The notes under the pieces are model-generated. The model saw only the letters and a program-made list of their open reading frames with translations. It did no database searches and was not told where the DNA came from. Shown here in pieces: positions 47,572-59,431 of a stretch of DNA of 64,000 nt. The stretch lies in NCBI GenBank assembly GCA_025642075.2, contig JAODUO010000961.1, forward strand, positions 220,128 through 284,127. Reading direction: 5' to 3'. This DNA is from Ridgeia piscesae. Its lineage: Eukaryota; Annelida; Polychaeta; Sabellida; Siboglinidae. The first letter of the stretch is position 1; every line of letters begins with the position of its first letter. Made by a program: the position numbers and the translations under genes.

Positions 47572-47682
47572 CTTCGCAGTTCATTCCCTCGTAAGTACCA
47601 CCGCATATGCACATATAACGTCCTCCACTGTTTTGGCATACACCCCAGTTCATGCATGGATTGGACTTGCACGGATTATTTT
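47572..47682 (-). CDS. EGF-like exon, array copy 3
   Basis: This 111-base phase 1-1 exon is a duplicate of 47050-47160 with few changes ([16 protein letters not shown]). It has acceptor tgttgtag and donor GTGATG. Confidence 0.9.
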
Positions 47683-47861
47683 CTACAACAAGTATACTAT
47701 ATTACATTTGCGCAATTTATTTGGCATGTTGAATAACAGTTATATATAAATACCTGTATTCCGGCAGTTTGTATAACAGACAACTATTAAAAGAAACAAA
47801 TAAGTTGATTATAAGTGGTAATCTGGAAATGCAGTTATTTTGTATTCAACGAAAGAATCAC

Positions 47862-47972
47862 CTTCGCAGTTCGTTCCCTCGTAAGTACCACCGCATATGC
47901 ACATATAACGTCCTCCACCGTTTTTGCATACACCCCAGTTCATGCATGGATTGGACTCGCACGGATTATGTT
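47862..47972 (-). CDS. EGF-like exon, array copy 4
   Basis: This 111-base phase 1-1 exon encodes [29 protein letters not shown] and TNCE. Its acceptor tgttgtag is intact, unlike its duplicate at 47340. Donor GTGATT. Confidence 0.9.
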
Positions 47973-48158
47973 CTACAACAAATATAATATATTAGATTTG
48001 CGCAATTTTTTGGTATGTTGACTAACAGTTATATTTTCATACCTGTATTCCGGTAGTTTGTATACCAGACAACTATTAAAAGAAACCACTAAGTTTATTA
48101 TAAGTGGTAATCTGGAAATGCAGATGTCTGCGTAAATATGTTGTTCACAATTCGTTGC

Positions 48159-48217
<59 letters not shown>

Positions 48218-48842
48218 TATATACTGACAAAAGGTAACTAACTGGTACACTCACTTTGAAATTATTATTGTCTATATGTTAGGCAGTTGGCAATCAAATT
48301 TAACGTTCTGCCTTCTAGAGGATTACTGTTATGTGACGCATCTTATTTATCGGTAAATTTGTGTTAATATGACACTTTTAATCTAACTTGGATTAAACGT
48401 GACGACAAGGACACAGTCTACAGAAAACTGAGGTACTTGTGGTGTATCTACTGTTATGATTTTATTTGCTGAAACCATGTCTTTTGTCGTCCATTTGAGG
48501 TTGTAGAATTGTTATAGTGAGTGATAATACTAATATTCAAGTGTTATGAATCATTTACATTTTTAACATTACTTATTAAATAAGAAACAATAAATTATAA
48601 AACTAAATAAACAAAAATGACAAAAAGGAAGAAATATTCCGTTCAGTCTTCTGAATTCTAAGAATTTTATATATATTTTTTTTTCGACATAGTTATAAAA
48701 TAAATACTCTATAGACAATAAAATCTAATAAAACATTGTTTAGAATAATGTGTAGTCACAGTACGTTACTAAAAGACGAGTGAGCATGAAGTGAGCATGC
48801 CATTGGCTTAGACGTGAAGGTTGTATATGCACTAATATAGAC

Positions 48843-49144
48843 GCATCAGGAGACAAGATCAGTCGAGGACAAATCAAGAAGTGGTCCCCAAAGAAGACAA
48901 CAACGACGCTGGATCGTATTCTGGTTCAGACGAGGCTTGCTGATCGCCACCTCACGTTCCCGGACACTCACTGTGCTGGAATACACTGACATCCTGGTCT
49001 CTTTCCAGCGTAGCTCTTTCTTCTGACGATGTGAGGTGGCGATTAGCACGACGAGTCTGAAGAGTAATATGATCCAGCCTCGTTGTTGTCTTCTTTGGCC
49101 GACACTTTTTTGACTTGTCCTAAACTGATCCTGTATCCTGATGC
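48843..49144. mobile_element. Inverted pair of Tc1/mariner-like transposase fragments
   Basis: Arms 48843-48955 and 49031-49144 are inverted copies around a 75-base centre. Read outward in, each arm encodes a segment like PKKTTTRLDHITLQTRRA and NRHLTS, which resembles the N-terminal helix-turn-helix of Tc1-like transposases. No catalytic region is present. It lies between the two copies of a duplicated EGF exon segment. Confidence 0.5.
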
Positions 49145-49659
49145 TTCTTTAGCCGTGCACACGCTGACTTCATAGCTAAGGCAAGTTGCACGCTCATATC
49201 ATGTCAACACAACCCCTGTTGTAAGGGCTTAGATTCCAGTATAACCTTCTGATAACATAATATGTCTAAGAATTATTTCAATAACGTTTTAATAGATGTA
49301 TTTGAATAAAAAGGAAAACGTTACCAGAAATATGATTACAAATAGTTACAAAATATACAAATCTACAAATTTACATGATTGAATAGAATATTTATGATCT
49401 TTTACCATTCTTTTGTTTTTATACTGTATTATTATTTATTATTATTTTGAATATAAGGTTAAACATTAACGGTAAGGGTTTGTATGACTCTTACATGGAA
49501 ATGTGTTGTTTAGTGATGTAACCCACTATAACAATCCTATATCAAATGTATGAAAAAAGACATAGCTTCAACAAATAAAATAACAATGTAACTAGCGGTA
49601 GCAGTTGCACCATTCTCAAAAACAGCATACTGTTATTTTGTATTCAACGAAAGAATCAC

Positions 49660-49770
49660 CTTCGCAGTTCGTTCCCTCGTAAGTACCACCGCATATGCAC
49701 ATATAACGTCCTGCAACGTGTTTGCATACACCCCAGTTCATGCATGGATTGGACTTGCACGGATTATGTT
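49660..49770 (-). CDS. EGF-like exon, array copy 5 (5'-most)
   Basis: This 111-base phase 1-1 exon encodes [27 protein letters not shown] and TNCE, with donor GTGATT and acceptor tgttgtag. Its 5' flank (49.78-50.28 kb) matches 47.98-48.5 kb, so it belongs to an older duplication with an exon offset of about 1.8 kb. Confidence 0.9.
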
Positions 49771-49933
49771 CTACAACAAGTATAATATATTAGTTTTGTG
49801 CAATTTATTTGGCACGTTGAATAACTGTTATATATAAATACCTGTATTCCGGCAGTTTGAATACCAGACAACTATTAAAATAAACCACTAAGATTATTAT
49901 AAGTGGTAATCTGGAAATGCAGATGATTCGTTG

Positions 49934-49989
<56 letters not shown>

Positions 49990-50626
49990 TGTGTATTGCT
50001 GACAAAAAGTAACTGGTACATACACTTTGAACTTATTATTGTGTATCTGTTAGGTAGTTGGCAATCAAATTTAACGTTCTGCCTTCTAGAGGATTACTGT
50101 CATGTGACGCATGGTAAATGTGTGTTAATATGATACTTTTAATTTAACTTGGATTAAACGTGACGACAAAGACACAGTCCACAGAAACCTGAGATAATTG
50201 TGGTGTATCCACTGTGATGATTTTATATGGTGAAACCATGTCTTTTGTCGTCCATTTGAGTTTGTAGTGTTTTATAGGTATAGCCATATGCAAATAGTGA
50301 GGCAAGTGTTTGTGCCTCTGTTGTGTTACTATTACATCGGAAAACCGTACAGTCAGTTTTTCAGACTCTCGTTTCATCACAATTGCTAGCATCGTATGCG
50401 TGAATTGTTCGTAAGAAAGTGGAACGGTGATGCGAGTGTTTTTCGACGCTGAAGTCACATCTCGGCGTCACTGAAGCGCGGCATATTTGAAAATAGTGGA
50501 ACAGCTTTGCATAAAATGTGAACTTTTGTAAATTATTAAATTTGTTTGCTTTTGGTTTGGTGGACATTGAAATATATAAGGGGATGTAACATACTATAAT
50601 TTCAAGTAAACACGTTTTTTATTTCA

Positions 50627-50664
<38 letters not shown>

Positions 50665-50869
50665 GTAAATTGTCGATATAACTGAAATAACTGAATGGCG
50701 ATTGCACCACCAGTTAAAACATACAGACAGGTCACCATCACATAATGAATATGGAAATATAACTATTCATTGCACCTTTCTCAAAAATAGCATTGTATTA
50801 TTCGTGTTCAACAAGTTGGAAGTATATTATTCAAGCGATATTTATGATCACACAACTAATAATTTCTAC

Positions 50870-51300
50870 TGACATCGACGTTTCAAAAAGCAATTTACAG
50901 CGCACCTAAACACCACTGATACCACAGCCAATATCAAGTTCACGTATCAAGAAGAGGGTGAGGGGTCACTGCGATTCCTTGACACATTAATGTACGGAAG
51001 CAGGATGGAACGATCAAACTCCTTGTGCACCGAAAGAAGTCACACCCCGACAAGTATTTGAACTTTAGTTCACATCATCCGCTACATCAGGAAATGGGGG
51101 TCATAAAACCCTACTAGGCAGATGCAACACCATTGTCACAGAACCAGAAGACAGACGGAAAGAAGGGGAGCACATCACCAAGGCTCTATAGGAGTGTGGT
51201 TGGTTACTTTAAGTGGACTATAAGAAAAATAAGCGCAAAAGGATTAGAACAATGAGATGTCCAGAGCTTTGGTTACATTACCATATGTCCAATGTGTGAC
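50870..51300 (+). mobile_element. Penelope-like element RT fragment
   Basis: Plus-strand text reads FTAHLNTTDTTANIKF, SLRFLDTLM, HRKKSHPDKYLNFSSHHP and LGRCNTIVTEPEDR. The FLDT...KYLNFxSHHPLH...G motif series is typical of Penelope-like retroelements. At least two frame changes and stops break it. The GIY-YIG endonuclease part is not seen. Confidence 0.75.
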
Positions 51301-52129
51301 GGAACCGATACGGTGTATCCTCAATCATCATGTTATAGCATCAGCTGTCAGACCAAATACGCAACGGGGGCAAATGAGTATTTCGTGTAATATACGTTGT
51401 TTATTTTGAAAATGTATGTTCACAAACCTCATTTCACATCTTTGTCAATTAGATTGTTTGTGTAGATACCAAATGTACCTGTTTTGCACATTCTATGTTA
51501 CATCTGGCGGTAATTACCAGATATATGGCTTAAGTTGGCTCGCGGGCGTGTTGGACTCGCGGTCGTGTTGGAATCGCGGGTCAATGTCTATACATCTGCA
51601 TAAAAACACTTGTGTTTATCTACAAGTCAATATGGCGATAGCTGCAAAGTTACTGACAATGTTAGTACCTCTACACAGAGGAGAGCGTAACGTCGACAAA
51701 CTCGGTTAGGCTTTGATTTTCGCGTCCTGACATGCGATTGCCTAAACACACACACAAATGATTTATTTAAGATAATGATTTATTTAAGATATACAACACT
51801 ATACTCATAACCATAAAGCGATAATGCAGGATAAACATGAATTATGCATACAAATACGCTGAACGTTTAGGTATAGAGTAAATCGAAAATAGTAGTTTTG
51901 TTTAAAATGGCGTAAGTCAAAGGCGTTTCTTCAGATGCACGCGACATTACACATGGCATGCTCAACTCTATTGGTTAATACACTGTTGCCTTGCTTATTA
52001 ATTTGCATTAGCAGTTTTGTCTGCAAGCCCTCTGTTACAATGTACCCGTGTTACATCTAGCCGCGGTTCCCCTACATGTGAACTTTATTTCTAAAAACTA
52101 TTTACATGCTAGGCTTTTGCCTTTGAGAT

Positions 52130-52131
<2 letters not shown>

Positions 52132-52197
<66 letters not shown>
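52132..52197. repeat. (TA)n microsatellite
   Basis: Pure TA tract in an intron. Another short one lies at 52745-52778. Confidence 0.95.
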
Positions 52198-52199
<2 letters not shown>

Positions 52200-52742
52200 T
52201 GGATGAACAAACCGTCTGAGTAGTTCGCATGTATTTTACATTGTCTAAAAAATTACTCAATCAACATAACAAATTATATAATTTTTCCAACTTAATTTCA
52301 ACTGGCAGGGTGTTTTACACCGGCTAAATGTTCAAGTGTAATAAGTTATACAAACACTTTTTCTATATGACAAATATGATAGCTTAGCTTATCACAGTAG
52401 CTATTCTAATACAAAAACAAAACCCAGACAAACATACTGTCTGAGCACAGGTATAGGATTGAGAGCACCATTTCTTAAACAATAGAAGGACATTTTCTTT
52501 GCAATTAAACCAGATCAGAAGTGGAATTGGACAACTCACCCATGGCTGATCGCCTTCACAGTGTAACAGAGATAGAAAAATAGCTACAGCGGAAATGGGA
52601 AAATGTTAAAAGTGTCATTCCACATAGAATACTTGCCTTCGCAATGAAAAAAGTAAGTAGCATCAGTGGTAAGCATCAGCCTTTGTAAACGACCCGGCGG
52701 AATGGCGAATGTTGCACCCATGATAACCCAGAGACACGTCAG

Positions 52743-52781
<39 letters not shown>

Positions 52782-52877
52782 GTATTTCAATGGTGTTGAA
52801 TTGTGTTATTTCTGAAAAATGGTCATTCAAGTAATCTATCGTCAAAGAGAACAGTAGAACAATAGTGTTACACTCAC

Positions 52878-53034
52878 CGATTTTACACATTGGAATGTTA
52901 CAGTATTCCCATTTTTTCTTGGGACTTGTTGTGTAACACCAAGGTTTAGATTTCCTGCAAAACCATGGCAAGCGACGGCTTCTCGGGTTGCGACAGTAGG
53001 CGCCATCATAGATATGACACCAGTGTCTGTGTGG
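52878..53034 (-). CDS. Kringle second-half exon (K2), upstream kringle
   Basis: This 157-base exon (phase 0 to 1) has acceptor ttcccgtcccatag and donor GTGAGT. It encodes PHRHWCHIYDGAYCRNP, SKPWCYTTSPKKKWEYC and NIPMC. It is the most canonical kringle half in the window (CRNP, PWCYTT, WEYCN). It pairs with 54410-54507. Confidence 0.94.
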
Positions 53035-54409
53035 CTATGGGACGGGAAACATAGTTTGTACCGATCAACATTGTTTGATTGTCATAAATACTCTAGCACA
53101 CGTCGCATATCGACGGTAACTGTAAACCTTTAAGCAAAGGGGTACACAATAAACGCTGGGTAGAAATTCTAGTTGTCATAAAATACTGGGTCTCAACTTT
53201 GGAACTGTGTCTCTCGTAACGAATGTCTTTATTATGTCACGTAAATGTCTGGATCGTCGCGATTTTGAAAGAAACGTATCCACTGAGGACAACAAGGTTG
53301 TTGTAACTAGCTTCAAAGTCAACACAGACAGGTCGGTCTGAAAAAGGTAGTGTAATGATATGACTAAATATTGTAGCCAAAATATATACATATTAGTCAG
53401 TTAACTGAAAGTTGGTAACAAGTAGGGTTAATACAGCCGATAAAACTGCTCGTTGATTTCCGAAAATACCGCGCGGTAAATCGTACTGAGCGGTATGTGT
53501 ATTCTTTGACCAACCAGAGCTTATGTTTTGGTGAAACATCAAATTCCATATACGTCAAGACAGAGAGATTAATAAAAATACATTATCCGATTTACTTTTG
53601 TTTTAGTTAATGTAATTTGGTTTTCTAGAAAGTTAATTTGTTTTAAATATTTTATGACTAGTAAGCCACATTTTTCTGCAGGAGTTCGTGTTCTCAAACA
53701 CACCGCTTTCTACTCCAATAGTTCCACTTGTATCTGCAAACCAACAAAGGTAGGACGATCCTTCTCTCGGTTGTTTGTTTGGACCGACATACGTTATTGC
53801 GTTTTGCGTGGCAGATAGTGCTAATAACGGCAATATATGTGAATTGCATTACCAGCACAACACAGCACAGCACATCACTATTTGATAGATCATAGATATA
53901 TCAGCATGCAGTTGTAACGTTTAACACTTTGACATTTTTGGTCGAATAAAAACACGTTGGAATTTTTCTACACTTCACGCATTCGGCATCCATGTTTGGC
54001 AGCTTCTTTGAGCTACTTCTAGGCAACAGTTCACGTGGTTGATTATGCCAAAACACCGAACTAGGTGGTGAGATATTGCTGAAACTTTATGCCCCATCGG
54101 GGACGAAGAGGATACGTAAGACATGAAAATAATAGGCGTTGACAGTCCCCATCTTTCAAGATGATACATAATCGGCTTGTGGAGGAAGGTAAAAAATTAT
54201 ACGTATTGGAATCGTTACACACAAAGCTAATAATATATACCTGTGGTTGACCTAATTCTTAATAAATGTGTAACCAACACGTGTAACAACAACCTCTGGT
54301 TGATATTACGATAACGATGTTTTTTCCCTACTGAATGTCATTCTGTCATTGTTGCCTTATTCCACCGTATGCTTTATTTTAAATATTATTTCTTCAAATT
54401 TTAGCTTAC

Positions 54410-54507
54410 GTGGCTTGCAGTCCAACGTTGGCAGCGGAAGCCAGATTTTGTTGTGCCAACATTTCCCATGTAGTAAAGACCATCTTTTGTCGACAAACAA
54501 TTTAATC
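54410..54507 (-). CDS. Kringle first-half exon (K1), upstream kringle
   Basis: This 98-base exon (phase 1 to 0) has acceptor gtttgctgtttcag and donor GTAAGC. It encodes LNCLSTKDGLYYMGNVG and SGFRCQRWTASH. The C..xDG..Y...C.RW pattern fits a kringle N-terminal half. It is the 5'-most exon I can assign. A phase 1 exon must precede it, but none was recognised. Confidence 0.9.
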
Positions 54508-55888
54508 CTGAAACAGCAAACGTTTGCAAGTAACCATGAGAAATGTTGGACTAGGAAATATAGGCCTATGAAAACGATTTATGCTCTATAACAAAAGCTG
54601 CGTCCTGGAATTTTTCAGCAAATGTAGTGTAGTCGATTAAGTCCAAATGTAAGTTAAATCGTATTCTCCTTGGCTAAAGGACCAATTGTAGCTGAGTTCC
54701 AAACAAAAGCTACCGTGGAGTCTGCCTAATTGTATGAAGTCAAAATAGGTATAAGTAAGATCAAAGTAAAATAGGAATATTGTTATAATTCCATTTCCAT
54801 TTACCTTGACGCTGAAATACAATTTGCTTTTAATTTATAAAGCTTATAGCAACGTTTTTGAAAACGTTTCTTTCCATAGGATATTTATTTGATATACTTA
54901 AATCCAAAATGACGGCCAGATCATCATAACTATTAAAAAGAGGAATAAGTCGGACCTTCTCCGAAGGCTGGATCCATAGTACCTTGAATTAACGTAAACA
55001 TCTGCCTCCGGTCTCTCAATTTATAGGTATTTTATAAGTAATCTTAGCATTGTTTTAACAAGTCCAGTATAGTTTTAGTTATTTTCAATGTTTAATATAC
55101 GAATTTATATGCTAATAAAATGTATACGTTACGTTTTCTTGTTCTATGCCATCTATACCCCCGAAAATAGTGGCGTCGCCGAGATGCAATTTCCGCAGGA
55201 ACCATCAGCATCAAACATACTCCAAAAAACCAAACACTTATGGGGAACATTGCTTCTGTTTGTTTCATAAACCGTTAAGGAGGTTTTTATTCTTCCGATT
55301 GTCTATGGAACTGCGCCACAATCCCGCGCGATTGACGTCATCATTACGATGTAATGCCGCGTTCCTATCACCTCGTGTTTACCGGGAATATCAGGCGTAG
55401 TTTCCAGTCGTTAACTGCAGTAGCTCCTGAGCTCCGCAGTCATGTGCCACGATACATAATGAACTATCGCGCGACGGAAGATGCATGTGGACAGGCTCAA
55501 ACAATGACACTAAAACAAATGACGACAGTTCTAGTTTCTGAGTGCTGAAAACGAATCAGCCAGTTCGGAGTTTCGACGTCGCGTGCGCCAAATCATCCAG
55601 GTCAGAGTTCAATCGACAGTCATAAACAAAACAAAGCATTATTTTTAAGCAGTGTTCACATCTAACTTTAATCCGCATTAAACTACCCGAATCCTAATGG
55701 GGAAAACAGGACTATGTGGATGCGTTTCATGCAGCATAGTCACGACAGGAAAGTTCCTTCGAGATTACAAACCATGAACACGCTGAAATCTCGAGTTCTG
55801 GGCGCTCTCTCTATTTTACTTCATTGCGTGATCTTGCACTGATTGCCGTGGGACGTTCTGTTTTAGAACCGTTTATACAGCGCAGATA

Positions 55889-56018
55889 GGTCGCACAGTT
55901 TTTGGCATGGCTTCTTTCACGATATTTAAATTCAGTCGGCCTATTTTTACATTTTGTAAAAATAGGCCGCCTGAATCTAAATCTCGTGAAAGAAGCCATG
56001 TCAAAAACTGTGCGACAC
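55889..56018. repeat. Long hairpin, about 60-base arms
   Basis: Arms around ggtcgcacagtttttggcat and its inverse are separated by a few bases in cattttg (about 55951-55957), with few mismatches. It could extrude as a cruciform and fits a foldback/MITE remnant. Confidence 0.8.
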
Positions 56019-57505
56019 AGAAGCACTGACTTTTCGAACACTTGATATGCACATATTTGACGGCATGAAAGTTAGAAACTTGGCATACTTACAAAAACAC
56101 ATTTCATAGTTTCTTTGTTAAAACAGCATAACATATTATTATGCACGATTTGTGCTCTCATCAGGACAAGTTACTGACACAAAGTAACTGAGAGGCTGGC
56201 TGGGCCATGCGTTTCCTTCACATTTACTCTGATACACTCTGTGTTATAGCAGTAACCACAGGTACGCAGGGTATGGATATATTACTATGGCTTTATATTG
56301 GTTATGTGACTGTGGATGCATACGTAAGCTAAACTAGTATATAGATAGTCAATTGCAAACAACTATCTGTCAACTAGAAAACATATACACTCAATATACG
56401 CTACCATTTTGAGTATATACGATATGCACGATATGAGTTTTATGATTTGAAAGTATTTGTAATTATATACGAAATGTGAGTGTATTGTCATGTAAACATA
56501 GCTGTAGGCCTACGACCACCGAACACTTCCAAGGTTTTATTGTAAAAACAATGAAAACGCATGTCAATAAAGCTGCTTATCTTTAATTGATTACAGTACA
56601 TCACCTATGGCGCTATCGTGCGAGCAGTATCACTTTATTCACACGTAAGTTAAGAATATGTGACAGTTGACTCTCATAGTTCAATTTCAAAAATATTGAC
56701 ACGTGCATATCAATACTGTGCCATCCAAAACTATAAATCTACCTCGAAACGTCAACCATACTTCGTCCCTGGTTTAGGCTGATCTATTGAAATATATCAT
56801 ATGTGGTATATACCATGTGGTCAGATATGTCACAGAACATGCATGCACTGTCATTGGCTACACACTACATTGAATCACACATAGGCCTGGAGCTACTGAA
56901 TCTTATATTATGCATACTTACTAATGCTAGCGACCCCCAATCACGGAATCTTATTGATATCCCTCACATAATTCCCTACCAAATAACTGTCCAGATCAGA
57001 GAATGGCTTTTCTAAAACATACCTTTACATCGTGAAAAACCTGCTATATTGCCCCGCTTTCTCTATCTGTATTTGTGTATGTGACTTGACAACATGTCGT
57101 ATGAACACATCACGTCAGTGCGCATTGTGGTTTGTTTGATCTAATGACTAAAATGTCGGATTTGTTTGGGAATGAGTTCAGTGATTTACTTGATACAACG
57201 CTTGGTAGTAGAGAATTACACATTGTTATTGTGGTTGGGAAAAAGCTGTTTCCAACTATATTTCCCGAGTGTCTGATTTGTACGAACTGATTTTCCCAGC
57301 ATTTAATACATGTAGTCTTTCTTCACTTGCCTTCGGAGAAACGCTCAACTACTAGGCACCGAATGTCCGGCTGATGCCAGCGCCACCAGTGCATCTACGT
57401 TGCCAATAAGGCAGTTAGGAGTTTCGAATACGCGTGCGCCAGATCTTCCAGTACATGATGCAATTCACATAAACGAAGCAGTTGTCTTTCATTAATTCTT
57501 ATAGA

Positions 57506-58010
57506 GTAAAACGGCCCGCACACCGATGCGTCTAGACCGCGTCTCGAGAATTTCGGAGGCCTTTCTTGGGATATGAATGATAATTTAACATAAGGAAGAT
57601 TGATTGTAAATCATACATGCTCCGGTTATATTTAGTTCTCTCGAAATGCCCGTCCAAATGTCCGCTATATTCAGATTTGTACGGAGCATTAGGTAACTAG
57701 AGACCCGCTGCTAATTGTCAAATGGGATTTTTGCGTCTCGTTTCGACCATATCTTGTCACGAAGTGCCCGCACACCAAGTTTTGATACTAGACGTGGTCG
57801 AGACGAGGTCAAAACGAGGTCAAATCACATTCTGATACTTCCGAAAAATCAAATATGTTCGATTCTCAGGACTCGCTCAAAACTCACTCAAGACGCCTCG
57901 AGACGGTCTCGAGGCGTTTCGAGGACACCGCATACCGCAAGACGCGTTCGAGACGATGGCGTCTCGGCCGTGTTTTGAGCGAGTCTCCGCGGTGTGCTGG
58001 CTACTTTAGC
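57506..58010. mobile_element. TIR-like non-autonomous element with palindromic core
   Basis: The ends are inverted and imperfect: taaaacggcccgcacaccg at the left, and taaagtagccagcacaccg inverted at the right. The interior repeats cgtctcga and gagacg words. It contains an 11+1+11 palindrome at 57894-57916 (cgcctcgagac and inverse). There is no domain-bearing ORF. Confidence 0.55.
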
Positions 58011-58357
58011 CTGTAAACGCATAGTACGAACGGCAAGTAAATGAGCTACATGTGACATGTATTCAAATCATGGAATACACAGCTGGTGCAACTGTCGAAC
58101 AGAGCTCCTACATCGTTTTCTTCTTTCTTCTTATGGTTACCTCATAATTCTATGTTAACCACATGTTTATGGCTACAATACTGTCGAGTTTGGTTTTCAG
58201 AGTTGTTTTTCTCTAGAATTATTATTTACTTTATATATCCATGTTTTACTAAACATGGATATACATACAGACTTGGTGGACACCTGGCAATATGTTTACT
58301 CCGATCTTGACAAATATGTTGTTGTATTTTGTTGTAAAACTACAAATGTTGTATATG

Positions 58358-58426
<69 letters not shown>

Positions 58427-59431
58427 GTAATAATGGTTATTTTAAATGATGATGGTGTCACTGGAAGACGGCTTTTAGCCAAGTGACATCTATGCAATGC
58501 AACACGCTGGCAATGTTATATATACCTTAGTTTTCTTCTTTTACATGTTGCGTTGTGAAATAAAAGTTACTTACTTAGTTAGTGAGTCCACCCTACAAGT
58601 TACATATGTTCTTCCTGTGTGAGATATTTTACTTCCCCTGGCAGACACTAGATAAAAGCGACAATAATAATGCAAATTCATTAATAATTGTTTTGTAATC
58701 ACAATTTAAATATCCAGGAGGCCACACGTTTTCTAAGTTGATTTCAATAATTGTCCGTCCCAGTTTCTATTTTAATCACGTTGGTCTACCTTATAATTAT
58801 GATTTGTGAACATACGTCTGTTGGTACTACTACTTTACCAAAGGAACTGCACTTCCTTTAATATTTGTTTGGGTGCCAGATAAGCGTTGCTTGTCAGCCG
58901 ATTGGTGCCTTTTCCCGATTCTATGGCACTGAACGATGGGTACCGCGATAAAAGGCCCCTATACCATACCGCTGGAGTAAAAGAAATTGGCTCAAATGAC
59001 AACCAAAGTCCAAATAATATGATCTTGAATTTTTGATATGGCAGGTTACAAATGCCTAGGAGAGAAATTAACTGACTACACAGAAGAAAAAAAATAGATA
59101 TTGGGTTCGCATGGAATCCTGTTGTATTAATGAATGTCATACCTTCAGTACAGAATGAGCAGTCTTAAATTTCGCGTGATTAACAGCCAGGGATTAAAAT
59201 AAGAAATATGCTACGATGCTTACTTCGGCTGAGAAATGCTGTCAACAACATTAATCGAACAGTTTGGAATCAAAATGAGAGTGTTATTCTTGTTGGACAT
59301 TTGGTTCAATGCGTTACAACTGCTCATGTTTGGTGCTCGTTAGTCGAAGTTTCCCATGCAGTGATAATGCTGGCGGCCACGGATGGTTTTCATGTACAAA
59401 AACTCATCCAATCTGGTGTTACGAACTTTAA

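Larger units (their letters stand above)
46921..47964. repeat. 522-base direct tandem duplication in the EGF array
   Basis: Copies 46921-47442 and 47443-47964 share the same landmarks at a constant offset of 522 bases (gtatgttaccacc; exon starts 47050/47572 and 47340/47862). Each copy holds one complete EGF exon and a second EGF exon whose 5' border depends on what follows the junction. Confidence 0.9.
54508..59431. other. No gene recognised 5' of the last kringle
   Basis: The stretch holds a hairpin (55889-56018), a TIR-like element (57506-58010) and a (TA)n tract (58353-58418), but no EGF, kringle or signal-peptide exon I can support. A weak kringle-like stretch lies near 58.85-58.98 kb on the minus strand (see findings). 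Confidence 0.5.

Noticed and set aside
52584..52790. Minus ORF ending FFHCEG before a gcaagt
   Set aside because: Looks like an EGF end at the donor, but there are no other EGF cysteines upstream; likely chance.
53176..53391. Minus-strand ORF after a good acceptor (ccttttttcag-like)
   Set aside because: Lies between the two halves of one kringle, has no donor in a fitting phase and no recognisable domain.
53633..53833. Minus-strand ORF LPLLALSATQNAITYVG, considered as a signal-peptide exon
   Set aside because: No ATG start in frame; sits inside the kringle intron; no domain recognised.
58835..59140. 101-codon minus ORF as an independent gene
   Set aside because: No recognisable family; at most a decayed kringle piece in other frames, reported only as a weak finding.
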